From Metallyticus violacea (lineage: Eukaryota > Arthropoda > Insecta > Mantodea > Metallyticidae), in NCBI GenBank assembly GCA_030762175.1, contig CM060842.1, positions 63,530,501 through 63,594,500 on the forward strand: a DNA stretch of 64,000 nt. Direction: 5' to 3'. This document shows positions 12,473 through 23,996 of this stretch, piece after piece (the first letter of the stretch is position 1; every line of letters starts with the position of its first letter). The position numbers were made by a program, and so were the translations under genes. A model generated the notes under the pieces. The model had not been told where the DNA came from, made no database searches, and saw only the letters and a program-made list of their open reading frames with translations.

Positions 12473-12511
<39 letters not shown>
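12421..12511 (+). repeat. compound microsatellite (AGG)n(GAA)n(GAT)n
   Basis: Contiguous AGG, then GAA/AAG, then GAT trinucleotide runs. On the minus strand they translate as poly-Leu/Phe/Ser, poly-His or poly-Ile in overlapping frames, which explains the spurious 108- and 112-codon frames there. The purine-only portion (about 12,421-12,472) is long. Confidence 0.95.
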
Positions 12512-12769
12512 ATTGTTTGAGTTCACAGGGTAAATAATAAATATAATTTATTTTCTCGTTCCATTTGAAATGAGAATCCTTATATGATATTAGATTCTTC
12601 ACTACAGAGCTATATGGAATAATATAATTTAATGTCATATTATTTTTGGCACATTTTGATATTCAATGGCCTATATTTTAGGCTTATTGGGTTGAGTTTC
12701 AGTGCGTACTTTTTCTAGCGAAGGAAAAATAGGGGCTATTAGCATTAGCTTCAGCAGTACCATCACTGT

Positions 12770-13010
12770 GTACCAGGTGTTAATTAACTACACCACAATA
12801 CTTTCAGAGATTCTAAAGGAGCCTTAGACAGCCACGAAAAAAATGGAGGCTGTTGAAATTATATACTGCTGAATGAGGTAATATTTTCCTTAGAATGTCA
12901 TCAAATCTGCTTCGCAGGCGACGAAATCGCGATTTTCAATAGCTCATTATGAGCTTTCTCGAGATTTAGTGCTATTAAAACCGCTAAAACTAATGAGGAC
13001 TAATCAATCA
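12770..13010 (+). repeat. dispersed repeat family D, copy 2
   Basis: Similar to 1,333-1,680. It has AGGTGTTAATTAACTACACC, then TTTCAGAGATT, CGCGATTTTCAATAGC and TTTAGTGCTAT in the same order. No transposase frame was found. Confidence 0.6.
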
Positions 13011-13620
13011 TGTCGCTACCTTAATACAGCTAGGTAACGCATTTGCATGAAAATCAGCTATGTACATTTCCTAAAGCCTTGAGTTAATTTTTTTTTATAT
13101 ACTAGATGCTCTTTGGTTTTTTTTATTCTGAATATTTTGGTTGTAAACAAAACATTTGATCAAAACAGCCAGCATTTGTAATGCTACAATTAGGTAACCT
13201 CATTTACTAACTTGAAATATATATTTAACATTGAAGAGACAAAGCGGAAATTCTATATTTCGGGCCAAGCTCTTTTTTTTTTTTTTTTCCTTCCAGGTTC
13301 ATAAGAGTGGGAGTTACAATTACTACATGCCTGACGTAACTGTTTGAGCTGAGAGAAAGAAGATGCAAGACAAGATGCTTCCAGCCTTTTGGCTGTCTAT
13401 CAGAATTTCTTTAGTTCTAACGTTCCCCGTGACTTTGTTCAATATCAACTCCAAAATCAGGAGCAATAATCGGCGATTAACATCTTCCAATAGAAAAAAT
13501 TAAAACAAACCTGCATTAAAGCTTGATAATTTGGGAAAAGTTAATAAATAAGTAGGAATCGAAGTATGCAGTAATTATTATTTCGGAGATATGCAGTGCA
13601 CATTTACGTTTTTAAAATTT
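13011..13620. other. no gene seen
   Basis: AT-rich, with a T-run at about 13,273-13,288. Nothing else recognised. Confidence 0.5.
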
Positions 13621-13860
13621 TTGTTTTATTTATGGACGCTCTTTAATATTACCGTCCCATTCAATTCAGGACGTGAAACCGTCGATAGATTTTGTTCAGA
13701 GGCCTCTTCTTTCAAGCTTGAGGTTCTTTTACGTGCCGTAAATCTTCGATAAGGGTCGAACGATTTTACTTTCCTTTCGGAAAAAGCCATACTTAAGAGT
13801 TTTTACTCCCGAAAAAAAAATCCATCGACCCAGGTCCGAGTTTGAACCCGCGATCTTGGA
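13621..13860 (-). mobile_element. SINE family 1 copy, 5' truncated
   Basis: Minus-strand copy covering the SINE body and the reversed B box (TTTGAACCCGCGATCTTGG at 13,841-13,859). The tRNA head upstream of the B box is missing, so the pol III promoter is incomplete. The 3' part lacks the TCATCAG segment seen in full copies. Confidence 0.85.
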
Positions 13861-14358
13861 TTTATGTATTTGAAAAGTATGTTTTGGCAATCCATTGTTT
13901 TTAATTGAAAATAGCATTCTTAGCAAAGTACTTAATTATGGTTATAAACACATTTCGCTCTTTTCTAGAAAATTACTCCCGAGTATAGTTGCATCATGCT
14001 AACCAAATTTATTCTTGTAATATGTTGTTCTAAACTTTACTTTAACTTGTTTTGGTACTTTATAAAAATAAATCAAAGCTACTTTGTTGACCACGTTGAT
14101 GTAGTGATGCAACTTTTACTACCGTGGAAGCGAAGTTGGCTTAGCATCGGGCATACAGTGCAGCTAGTTGATCCTGAACTCAGCCGAGCGTTTCGATGTA
14201 AATAACAGCAGATTACTTCATTGCAGCCATAAGCTCTGACTCGTCCCTCTAATGTTACGTACCATAGCTTACGTCAGGGTTATGTTTCCAAAGAAATTGT
14301 TCCATTTCTAATTACTACATATTTTCTGATCCTCTTCCACCGCTCATCTATTTTACTT

Positions 14359-14538
14359 TGATTTGATTTTGTTTATTTATGGACGCTCTATAACATCTCA
14401 GGTCCCATTCTATCCAGGGCGTGAAAAGGCCGACAAATTTTGCTCAGAGGCCTCTTCTTTCAGGTTTGAGGTTCTTCATCGTGCCGTAAATGTGCGACAT
14501 CGGGATCCACGGCTTTACTTCCTTTCCGAAGGAAAGCA
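14359..14538 (-). mobile_element. SINE family 1 copy, 5' truncated
   Basis: Minus-strand 3' portion of the family, from the TTTATTTATGGACGCTCTAT tail through GAGGCCTCTTCTTTCAGG to the TTTCCGAAGGAAAGC block. The A and B boxes are absent. It lacks the same TCATCAG stretch as the copy 0.5 kb upstream, which may mark a subfamily. Confidence 0.85.
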
Positions 14539-14636
14539 TGAACATTTCATTTCATGAACATTTAGTATGAAACTGTGCATACTAAATGTTAGTGTTTTAT
14601 GCATATGCTTACTTTCTTAAAGATTGTCTCAGGAGA

Positions 14637-14688
<52 letters not shown>
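14637..14688 (+). repeat. (ATT)n microsatellite
   Basis: About 17 perfect ATT units. It explains the poly-Tyr run in the overlapping open frame. Confidence 0.97.
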
Positions 14689-14689
<1 letters not shown>

Positions 14690-15117
14690 GTTTCAGCCAA
14701 CCATGAGCTACGATTATACAACTTCCTTTTCTTTCGGAAGCCGTCTCCTCCGTCGCCAGTATTCTTTCATTCTCTGCCTCGTTCTAATTCATTCTTCTTC
14801 TAGAATTACCCTTGTTGTTCTCTTGGAGTTTTATTCGGACAGATCCTTCACCTTTGTAACTTTCTTTTTAAGTTTCCTGTATCTTCATCCCTTACTCCAA
14901 CACTGTTTGGTAAGATAAGGATTTAGATTTGTTGGTATCCTTATGTAACCTAAAAGTTATCTTCATTTTTTTTTTTTTTTTTGCTCTTCCTTCAATTGTT
15001 ACTTTCTCATTGACGTTCAGAGTCAAAAGTCCACCTCAGTACTTGGAACTGTTCGACTCTTTTTATATCACCATATTTGGTCTTCATTGTCCATTGGATC
15101 TCTCACATCTATATTTA
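14690..15117. other. no gene seen
   Basis: T-rich sequence with no supported coding region. The open frames extend out of the microsatellite. Confidence 0.5.
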
Positions 15118-15240
15118 TACAGAATGTTTAAAAAATTGCGGCAAAATTTACTGGTGAGAAACCCAAGCTAAAAGAAGCAAAAAATGTTCCGTAAACAAGG
15201 GTCCACAATATAACGTTTACGAGAAATGCCATTTATTTTG
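15118..15240 (+). mobile_element. possible DNA-transposon terminal segment
   Basis: The stretch starts with TACAGAATGTTTAAAAA, which resembles terminal inverted repeats of insect Tc1/mariner-type elements, and continues into a less AT-rich, non-coding segment. I could not find the matching opposite end, so this rests on the terminus alone. Confidence 0.3.
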
Positions 15241-16024
15241 TTGGTTGGGGCCGCCACTGAAGCGCATGGATGCTGACTATGCGAGGGCCAATTCCAACAA
15301 AAGATGTGACAATTATTTCATTTATCAATAAAGATAGAGTAAAATCAATAATTTTACAATTTTGTCTTCAACAGCATGGAAATGTGAATGAACACAAGAG
15401 TAAAGTTTGTGATAATTTACTGTACTAGTGAACATCAAATGAAGACTTTTACAACAGAAGTTCAAAGTACTGACTATGCGCTGGATGCTTCTTCACAAAG
15501 ACCTGCAAAAGAGCTCGGGCAATCCTGGAGCATTCTTCATTTGTTAGAAAGCATGTATAATAAATCCAGTGATCTGGCAGGTCACGGCCTCCTTTATCTA
15601 ACCACCGTTGCATTGTAGTACATGAAGTGCATGTCCATGTATTCTACTTTACTGTATTTCCTTTCCAAGTTTACAAATCTTTTCATAAATTCACGATAAA
15701 CACATAACCTTTGTTTGCAATATACATAGCAATTATACATCAATTGATTGGTTTTTGTGTATTACTAAGTCTTAAGCAATGAGGGGAAAGGTAAGGGGAA
15801 GAATGCGACATGCGTATGAAGCGTGAAAGTTGCTAGTTCACAGTATCCAGGTGCTCTGTTCAGTGGCGCCCCCCCCCCCACCAAATGGCATTATCTCGTA
15901 AATGGTTACTTTGCGGATCCATGTTTACTGGAACTTTTTAGCTTGTGCTTTTCACCAGTAAATTGTTTACCATTATTTTTAAACAACCTGTTTCTCGGTT
16001 TCTTCAAACGAAATTTGTAATCCC
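15241..16024. other. no gene recognised
   Basis: Open frames at 15,388-15,618 and 15,823-16,020 have no recognisable domain. A C-run at about 15,870-15,879 interrupts the latter. Confidence 0.45.
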
Positions 16025-16285
16025 GCCTTCATGGTTGTTTCTTTCAAAACTTCTACCAATTCGCATTTTCTAGATTTTTTGCGAAAAATACAATACTATC
16101 TGCAAACGCGAGACATTGAATTTTAATCTCACTCTTTTGATGGCCTAAATTAATACCAATTACAATTTTGTCCTTCATTTCTTTCTTCCATTCTCTAATC
16201 ACTTTCAGTTTAAGAGGGTTGGGGAGAGGCCGTCTCCTTGTCTCACGCTTGTATTAAAATCAAAAGGTTTTATAATTTACCCAAA
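16025..16285 (-). mobile_element. LINE reverse-transcriptase core fragment, broken
   Basis: Minus-strand translation shows the RT block VRQGDGLSP (about 16,221-16,247), then IREWKKEMKDKI, and then CLAFADSIVFFA (about 16,090-16,115). The first and last are the conserved QG and (Y/F)xDD regions of non-LTR reverse transcriptases. Here the second catalytic Asp of the FADD block is replaced by Ser, and a stop lies between the blocks, so the protein is dead. The order is consistent with a LINE ORF2 read right to left. Confidence 0.75.
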
Positions 16286-16289
16286 TTCT

Positions 16290-17260
16290 TTATTGTTTGA
16301 AATTTTCAGCAAGAAAAACGCAAAGCTTGCCAGTTTTCTTTGTCTCTATGGGTCTTATTAGAAGTGAGAGTTGTATTTCAAATGTAATGCTGCTACTCCA
16401 GATGTTTTCTTTAAATAATCTTGGGGAAAAAATAGCTTTCTGAAGCGAGAGATGTCATTTTGTTGTAATTTTCGATTTTCTGTTGTAACGAGTTATATGG
16501 TAGAATAGTCGAGGCGTGGCTTATTTTTGTTAATAACAAGAAGAGGAAGAATAGATAATAAGATCATTACTGTTTGCTTTTCGCCTCCCCTCCCCACATC
16601 TATTGCTCTCGCTTCCATTAAAATAAACACAAGTCCCTTGTTGGAAGATAGCATTTCATTTTATAACGATGTCTTAGCGAACAGGGAGTGAAGGAATATG
16701 CCGCTATCTACACAGGGACATGTTTCTAATTACTCTCAAGTTGCCTCGCTCGTGGATGAAGAGGAAAATGGGAATTGGAAAACGATGACGTCGAAATTTC
16801 GATGTAGAATCAAGAACTGGTAATATGACGGGTTTTTACGTCATAGCACTTAACAGCTGTGTTTGTCAGTTTTGAAATACGTAACTCGCGGCTGCACCAC
16901 ACATTTTATAAATAAACGTTTATTACTTTGCTTTTTCACAATATGCCATGCTTATTAATTTCAATATATAAACTGCACACTGCATAAAATTTGCCAATGT
17001 GGGTCTAATTGTTGCCCTCTGAATTCCCAAAAACGACATTTTGTATCTGTATTTGTCTTCTTTTCCTCTAACTGTAATTTCACGAGGTTGTTATGAAAAG
17101 TTTCAGTCTAATAATGAAAGAACGATTTTAACGTTAACTTTATTTTTATTTTTGAATATAATCTCCATTAAGATCGATATATTTATTTCAGAGATAGTTC
17201 AATGATATCCCATCTCAAAATTTTCCTACAGCCGCAATCGTCTCGTAATTTTATGAAGTC
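16290..17260. other. no gene seen
   Basis: Mixed-composition, non-coding. No repeat landmarks recognised except A/T runs. Confidence 0.5.
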
Positions 17261-17261
17261 C

Positions 17262-17440
17262 GTCCTGACGGTCTAGTGGGAATGTCGGGGAGGTACCCTA
17301 AAATTAGGCCTGTAACGTTTCCTCCTTAAACAATCTTTTCCCATATATATATACTATTTATTTCGTGTTTCACCAGTGTTCACCGCCTGTGGTTCCTCAG
17401 TAGTAAAAACGGGCATTAAACACTATTCCAAAAAAAAACA
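17262..17440 (+). mobile_element. SINE family 2, 3' portion
   Basis: Plus-strand piece with the family-2 landmarks GTACCCTAAAATTAGGCCTG, AACGTTTCCTCCTTAAA, CACCGCCTGTGG and AGTAGTAAAAACGGGCATTAA, followed by an A-rich tail at 17,431-17,457. It matches the reversed bodies at 33,008-33,258 and 43,903-44,176. The tRNA head is missing. Confidence 0.7.
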
Positions 17441-17456
17441 AACAAACAAACAAAAA

Positions 17457-17662
17457 AGGTCTAATGGTAACCAATTTGCCTCGTAGACAGAGGAATCACG
17501 GGTTTAACCCCTCGATTGTAAACATTCTTGGTATGACTTCGTTCGGAAGAGAAGTAAAGCTGTGGATCCCATGTTACAGATTTACGAACATAAATGAACC
17601 TCAAGCCTGAATTGAATGAGTCGCTTATGACCCGAGATGTTAAGGAGTGTCTATAAATATAC
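17457..17662 (+). mobile_element. SINE family 1 copy, diverged
   Basis: Plus-strand. It starts inside the A-box region (GGTCTAATGGTAACCA), keeps a B-box-like CACGGGTTTAACCCC, TTCGGAAGAGAAGTAAAGC and the CCGAGATGTTAAGGAGTGTC tail. The stretch between AACCTCAAGCCTGAA and TTGAATG is deleted. It directly abuts the A-rich tail of the preceding family-2 SINE. Confidence 0.75.
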
Positions 17663-17684
17663 CAAAATATTCTCTGGTTTACCA

Positions 17685-18055
17685 TTCTGAAGATACTCAA
17701 CCAGTAAAACTGCTTTAGCATCTCAAAAGACCAATGCCATAATTCCTGCAGATGGAACCAATTTTGTCTTCTTTACCATTGAACAACTGGCTTCTGTAAA
17801 ATGTTTTGACTGCTGCTTGGTGGGTGGGCTCCAAGTTGCATCCACAGTTATAAAAATCTATTCTGTTGTAGTGAAAATGCGAACACTGTTGTGATATTTT
17901 CATACGAATGTTCTTTTTTTCAAGTACGGCACTCATCTAGCGCAAAGATTTTTCATATGCGAATTTCTTGTAAAATGTAACTTGCTTCCTTCTCTGAAAT
18001 GCCTATAGTCTCAGCAATTTTTTCAAGTCTGGTATACTGCAATGTTTAAATTATA
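17685..18055 (-). pseudogene. mariner transposase fragment
   Basis: Minus-strand reading gives LEKIAETIGISEKEASYIL (helix-turn-helix region), then after frame changes FITVDATW, and then KTKLVPSAGIMALVFWDAKA. In mariner transposases the VDETW block contains the first catalytic Asp; Asp is kept here but Glu is changed to Ala. Several stops and frameshifts break it. It lies between a family-1 SINE and a family-2 SINE, so later insertions probably cut up one mariner copy. Confidence 0.7.
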
Positions 18056-18063
18056 TTTATATT

Positions 18064-18252
18064 TTTAAGGGAGGAAACGTTCCAGGCCTAAGTTTAGGGT
18101 ATCTCTCCGGCATTTGTCATTTATGAGATCTGAGGAAAACCTGCAAAAAAAAAAAAAAAACATCAGTCATAGAGGACAGTCCTGGCGAGATTCGAACCAC
18201 AGACCTTCCGCTCACGAGTCAGCGCCTTAACGACCTCGGCCATCCGTGGCGA
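18064..18252 (-). mobile_element. SINE family 2 copy with tRNA-like head
   Basis: On the minus strand the head reads GCCACGGATGGCCGAGGTCG (A box TGGCCGAGG), followed by a B box GTGGTTCGAATCTCG. The A box followed by a long spacer resembles class II (Leu/Ser-type) tRNAs. The body contains the CCCTAAACTTAGGCCTGGAA block. An A-run (18,143-18,160) interrupts it and the far 3' end is missing. Confidence 0.75.
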
Positions 18253-18689
18253 TTTCAGCTATTCAGAAACTGTGAACCTTAAATAGACTATAGTTCACTG
18301 TTACAATCGCTACCGCTCGATTTATTAATACCAACTGAAAAAAACAAAACAGAGATAACGTTTTACCATTCTGAACAAGTTTATTTTAATTTATGGTTAC
18401 TAAGGAGGTATTGTTACAAAATTTATAAAATGCTTTCAGACTGTTTGGCTGAATAAGCAAAAATAATTGAGTGAATACACATCTAGTTAAATGTGCCCTC
18501 TGCGTGCTCAGGAACTATAGTGGGAGGTGTAGATTTGTCTACACTGACCAGAAGACAAATGCAGGTCGCGCAGTAAAGGGATTTGATAAAACTTTACTAT
18601 AATTTCACTGCGATATCGGGCTGTGATTTGTCAAAATTCAAAATTTTGTATCATTTCATTAATCGATTTTATGATGATATCACAAGTGA

Positions 18690-18990
18690 AATAATCCTGT
18701 TAATTGCATGGGTATCAATGCTAAGACGAAGAATTTTTGGACCTCTCTCGTATTTATACCGAAGAGAGGTAAGGGTTTATTACAGAACAAAAAGCTATAA
18801 CGCACTTATTTTGTTGTAAAACTAGCTCTGTTTTGATATGTTACTCTAGCGATGTAGTTGTTGAAAACAGACTCGTGTTGGTTACTCTGCTCAACAGGGC
18901 AAAGGCGGTCATGTTACTTCTGCAATGAACATTTGTCTATAAAATGACCGAAATTTGGTGATCGTAAGAAAAAATAGGCTACAAAATTTA
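18690..18990 (+). pseudogene. possible transposase middle fragment
   Basis: The plus-strand translation has SMLRRRIFGPLSYLYRREV, similar to the block after the first catalytic Asp in Tc1/mariner-related insect transposases (cysteine/alanine, then SRRRI-GP). About 50 codons later a frame reads SAQQGKGGHVTSAM, similar to the QQDGA-H-T block, with the catalytic Asp replaced. The similarity is weak and the frames are broken, so the call is tentative. Confidence 0.4.
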
Positions 18991-18994
18991 TTCA

Positions 18995-19455
18995 GTTACA
19001 ACAGGAGGTACAACTTCTAGTAAGCGTTTTCCATTTTCGAGTAACGGTCGTATTATATATGCTTACCCTAGTGCCTTTGTTATAAAAAAGCAAAATCTAC
19101 AACCACAGAACAGAAATGGTAATAGTATAAAGTGGTAGAAGGGAAATAACCATGCAACTTTTCTGGGCTAATAATTAACGTTAAATATAATAAAAAACCG
19201 AATATTAGATATTTTTAAAAAAAAATTAGCGGATAGTTATTACGTATAGTATCTTAGTTTTTAATTTTTTATTATTATATATATATATATTTTTTTAATT
19301 TTGAATTTTTGTCGCTTCGATTTCATTGGTATTCTCGCGACGCCTGAAGTTGTGGGCTGATACTGTAGATGTAAGTCTGTACGAAAGAAATCAATTAATG
19401 ATGGTGCAAATGAACTCGCGAGTCCTTGGTGCCTTAAAGTTATTTGGCATTCACA
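18995..19455. other. no gene seen
   Basis: Very AT-rich in the middle (19,180-19,310). Nothing recognised. Confidence 0.5.
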
Positions 19456-19459
19456 TTCT

Positions 19460-19587
19460 CAGGGTAAGGAAAATCTCCGGGGAAAAAAAAAAAAAAAACT
19501 TATTCAGACAGCTTGACCTGACCAGGTTTCCAACTCAGGACCTTCGCATTAGTACTCGCAAACGCTACACTAGACCACGGAAGCGGT
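19460..19587 (-). mobile_element. SINE-like element, third tRNA-derived head
   Basis: The minus strand shows CTTCCGTGGTCTAGTGTAGC (A box TGGTCTAGTGT), then a tRNA-like spacer and GTCCTGAGTTGGAAACCTGG (degenerate B box), then a T-run and pyrimidine-rich body. It differs from SINE families 1 and 2. No target duplication was found. Confidence 0.5.
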
Positions 19588-19689
19588 TTCTTCATATTTG
19601 TTCATAATGACTGATAATAGTGTTACCGTATTTCTTTAGAGTGGACAGGTTTCATGTGAATTAAATTAAAAAAAAAATATTTGAAATCA

Positions 19690-19930
19690 CGGTACATGTT
19701 GATAATGTCAAGAGCTTACAATGGCCATGGCGGCGAGGAGGTCGGGGCACTCGTTTGTGTCCTTGCATCAGTATTAAGAGGAAAGCTTTGAATTCATCAC
19801 CTCTTCCATATTCGCCAGATTTAGGCTCTCTTCGTGATGAAAGTAAAGAAATCGTTGAAAGGCAAAATGTTTTCATCGAATTGGCAGTAATAAGTTCTGT
19901 GTAAGAGCGGTTTGCAAACCAAGGCAAGTG
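19690..19930 (+). pseudogene. possible mariner transposase C-terminal remnant
   Basis: Plus-strand translation includes SSPLPYSPDLGSLRDESKEI and later SSV, stop, ERFANQ. A YSPDL block precedes the last catalytic residue of mariner-type transposases. The residue that should follow is lost here, so the evidence is thin. Confidence 0.35.
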
Positions 19931-19934
19931 ATTC

Positions 19935-22025
19935 CTTTAAACAGCTTACAATTAAATTTATGATCAATGTGCTTAGCAAATTTAGATATACTTAAAGGCT
20001 TTTAAGTTGTTTTAAAGAAATACACTAAAGGATTCCCTGTTAGGCCAAAAGTATGTCAATTCTGGCCTTATTTCTATGATATAGAATATGTTTGGGGTTT
20101 AATTGAAAGTGCATATTTTACTCTCACTCTTTATTAAGCTGAATACTTTGTAATTAGAATAATGCAATGGTGGCTGTAAACTGAAATATTGGAGGATTTT
20201 CTTCCCTGGTTTTCAAGGGAACGTTAGTAATTCCGAATATAAGGAAGAAGCGTGAAATAATTCATTATTTATGGAGACATATGTTTATGTTTTATACTGT
20301 TCAAAAACTCCAATAGCAAAATGGTTAAAGGGTACTCTTAAGATAAATGTCGAAAGATATATAAATTGTTCGAGGGCCTTGTAACCCATCCACAAGCCCC
20401 GAAGTAAACGCCGGACAAAGAAATATAACATCACAAGCAAGACAAGAGTAACAAGAGTAAAAGATTAGGACGTCAAGGCCCAACATGGGAATTCTAAGCC
20501 TGTATCATAAAGAACCCGAACTAGAAGAAGAACTAAAAGAAGAGGATGGATATCAAGAGCATAACTTTTTGTAATTAAGTTTTACGGACAAAAAGAGAAA
20601 CCGAACTAACAAAAAAAACAAGACATAAAACTAAATCTCAATTGAGAAAACCAAAGAAGTGACCTTCAGAGGAACAATCTGTTTCGTCTAAAGTAGTTCT
20701 GAAAAAGTAAAACATTGAGCAAGTTTCTAAGATGCTAGTTGACAGCTGGGTGGAAACAGACATTAATAACCATAATTAAATTTAAACAAATTATAAAAGA
20801 CTCGGTAATGCATTCCCATAATACAAATGTTGTATGCACTATTATCTAAGATACAGAAATACTCAACATAAAGCTAAAATACAAGCAAGGGATACGTTCT
20901 GTAACACAATAGCAAGCTGTACTATACAAGGTAAAATAAAACAGAACAACGAAATGAGAAATGTAGAAGGATAGAATATCCATAGAAGCCTTAAACTGCC
21001 AACCTGAAGGAAGACCTGGGCTATAAATAGAACAGGAATTTGGAGCCGGAAGTGCCCTAAACGGTGTTGAAAAAGCAATAGAAAACTAACAAAATTAACG
21101 ACGATTGCCTTTTATAAATAAAAAAAAAAGTTGTTAATATTTGGAACTGGAAAAAATCCATCGGAATTTTTTAAATAACATGACATTTTTCCACTCGAGT
21201 AAAGAGATCATCTTCAGCGGCTCGTAAGTTTGCGACCTTCATCTTAAATTGTAAATACGGTTAATATTGAGCTGCTCTGAAGAAGCGCTTTCCTTCCTCT
21301 AGAATGAGCTTTATTATTAAAGGCCTGAAGCTATTTGAATTACCATTGCAAACATAGATAAGGAAAGATACTAAATAAAACAAAGGAAAGAGAAAGTTAT
21401 ATTCATTGTTATTTAATGTAAATATTGACCACCAATGCTATCGATGTAAGTAATGCAAGAAACTGAAAAGAAGCTTAAAAAGGTTTTTCTCTCAACAGTT
21501 TCAAATGAATATATGGTATAAGAAACGAAAATAAAAATATCATATATTATATGCTAAACTTAAAGTATTTAAAATTTAAACTATATAGAGCTATGATATT
21601 TTACTATATTTAAAAACATAAGTCCAACACAGTAATATGAAGAACATACAAGAAAAAGTGCTTATATCCTGCAGAAAACCTAGGTTCATATGCTGGAATT
21701 TCTTATTTATAAACACTCCCCAACTTCCGTGGAAAGAAAAGGTTTGGGGAAGGTTGCACCAGAAACACGTGCATGAATAAGTCTCTCATTATGGCGTGTT
21801 GAATGTAAGGTATAAGAATGAAAAAATGTCCGTCGCTTATACGCCCCTGCCTAATTATGTCTCTGCATTGAATTTGGAATCTGGGAGTAGCCAATGCATT
21901 TTGAGTAAACATATCAGTTGCTATGGTAAACATCGTTCTCTGCTTACATATTTGCTCCCATTTGTCTGCACATAACGGGTGATTTTTCCTTTCCGATAGC
22001 GCTCCAAGCGTAACGACTGATCGGT
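19935..22025. other. long stretch without a recognised gene
   Basis: A-rich on the plus strand. Frames such as 20,863-21,078 and 21,703-22,029 (minus) show no recognisable domain. Confidence 0.45.
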
Positions 22026-22029
22026 CCAT

Positions 22030-22950
22030 TGAAGTTCGTACCGCGGTGAACGAGAGTCAAGAAGCGCGCAGCTATTAGCTAGCGTTAAGTTATTACTTAA
22101 ACGCTTAAAACATACCTTTAATTGTCCTTATCAAGCAAGCTGATGCTGGAACTGCCCCCCCCCCCTTCATTTTCCATACATTTCTGCAATTGGCTTATGA
22201 AATTAACCGATACCTTTTGCAGTTTTCTCTGAGAAATGGAAGAAATTTCTTCACGAGTATTTGTTTTTCAGTTCATTCAAATGTGTGGATTTATCTTGTG
22301 CACTTCTATTTTCATTCTCTCTTGCAGGGCATTAAATCGAGTGACCAAGGGGATTATATGTTGATAATGAAGATCACCCGGTTTAAGTTCTTAACTGCAG
22401 TAGCTATGAAGCCGTTCGAACACAGGAACAAGAAATTCACGTTTTCTGAGAAAGATTACAAAGTGATTTTTTAAAGGAACGTTCCAGAGCATGTCCAATG
22501 CTATCTAACGCTTTTTCTGCAAGCACTGTACGTGACCTTGTAAACTTTTTATCAAGAATTCTTCCCGCTTTACTAAATTTATTTACCAATCTGTGAATCG
22601 AGCTTCGTCTTGGAAGTTCAATATCGGGGAATCTCTCTTGAAACTATTTCCGTTCACGATCCGATTCTGTACGCGTTTATGAATCGTAAATAAATTCTCT
22701 TTGGGGAATAGAATACATGAATTGAGCCGTATTAAAATAATTAATACACTGTATTACGCCGCCTAATGATACTTAAATACATTATAACACGTCCGTACGC
22801 TTCTAGAGTTAAACGTGTACTGATCTCTCCTCCGTCTCCCCTGTCGGCTTTTAAGCGTGGAAACGGAACGAGGACTGCAGAGCTCGGTCAATTGTGGCCA
22901 ACTTCACGTGGAGGGGTCCTGCGAAGGAAAAAAATTATCCTGTACCTCGA
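22030..22950 (-). mobile_element. transposase-bearing DNA transposon, internally deleted
   Basis: On the minus strand: an outer segment (about 22,770-22,950), a helix-turn-helix region with SIHRLVNKFSKAGRILDKK (about 22,545-22,610), then ALDSIGHALERS (about 22,480-22,515), and then directly a C-terminal region (about 22,150-22,220) without the DDE core. The sequence matches, block by block and in inverted orientation, the element at 59,325-61,045. Stops interrupt the frame. Similarity to Tc1/mariner-type insect transposases with this HTH domain is established knowledge; non-autonomy is clear from the missing core. The exact ends were not resolved. Confidence 0.75.
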
Positions 22951-22954
22951 CACT

Positions 22955-23990
22955 GTAAATTTTCTCTCTTCACTACACTTCGCTCACAAACTTTTCAAAT
23001 TTTGCTTGTCGACTGTTGATTGGTCCTCAATTGGGATTGTAGTCTCGTACATTGTAAATCCTATGATACCACTGCGAAGATTCAATGACTTTGCATTCTC
23101 TAGCTACACAGTCTCGGCTGACATGCGATCCGCCAATTCACGCATCAACTTCTCACTCCCGCGTGTCGCTAAATGGCGTCACTTTCTCCTACTCAAAATC
23201 ACTTTGGATATATTAATCTTCGTCGTTCAATCGCCGTTTATTTCAATGGAATATGCCCATGTATTTTAAAAACGATAGGTGCCACAAACTTGGCCTGAAA
23301 ATGTGTCGGTCGACTTTCTGGACGGAACTTGAGGTAAAGTCAAAAGCTCTCCATGCTTGGCATACCATAACAGAGTACTGAAAAGAAAGTGGAAATAGAG
23401 CACCATAATTACATGCATGGGCTTTGTCTTATAAGTAAAGAACTTTGCTCCATAATGAACTTTGAACTACTTACTAATTGCATTGAAACAACTTTCAGAT
23501 GTTATCCCATACATCTTTAAACTCTCCTCCTCTTTTCTAGCTAACATTTATGAATTTCAGTATTCTGTCTTCTCTTTAGGTATGTATTCGGTTCAGCTTG
23601 AAACTTTTTTTTCGCATTTCACCCAAGTTTCATGCTTGATTTCGTCTTAAACGTTACCATTCCGTCAATTTTGAAATTATTTAAGACGATCGTGTTTACC
23701 TTCAACTCTTAACAACTCTACAGGTGAGATAAGGTTGGTTTGTATTTTATAAGCAAGACACACGAAATCTTCATTCTTCAAGCACTGCGATACACTACTG
23801 TTAATAGCGCAGCCTTAGTCTGCATGATGTTATGCAAGACATTTTGAGGTGGGCGGCGCTTCACTAAAAGTCGATCATTGTTGTCGTTCAATGGCAGTAA
23901 CTGTTTCTATCACAATTTATGAAATGACAGTAGTCAAAGATTGACTACCTATTAACGGAAACCTGAAACATCCGCCATCTTTGTTCAATC
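22955..23990. other. no gene recognised
   Basis: A 167-codon plus-strand frame starts at 22,766 inside the transposon and ends at 23,269. It has no recognisable domain and crosses the element's edge, so I do not call it a gene. Confidence 0.5.
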
Positions 23991-23996
23991 ATTCTA

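Noticed and set aside
12200..12638. Two overlapping minus-strand frames of 108 and 112 codons
   Set aside because: They are translations of the GAA/GAT microsatellite (poly-Ile, Phe, His or Leu) with no domain outside it.
18180..18252. tRNA-Leu/Ser gene on the minus strand
   Set aside because: The tRNA-like region is joined to the family-2 SINE body found at 33.0 and 43.9 kb, so it is a SINE head.
22766..23269. 167-codon plus-strand frame
   Set aside because: It starts inside a DNA transposon on the antisense side and crosses its edge; no domain, signal peptide or splice structure supports it.
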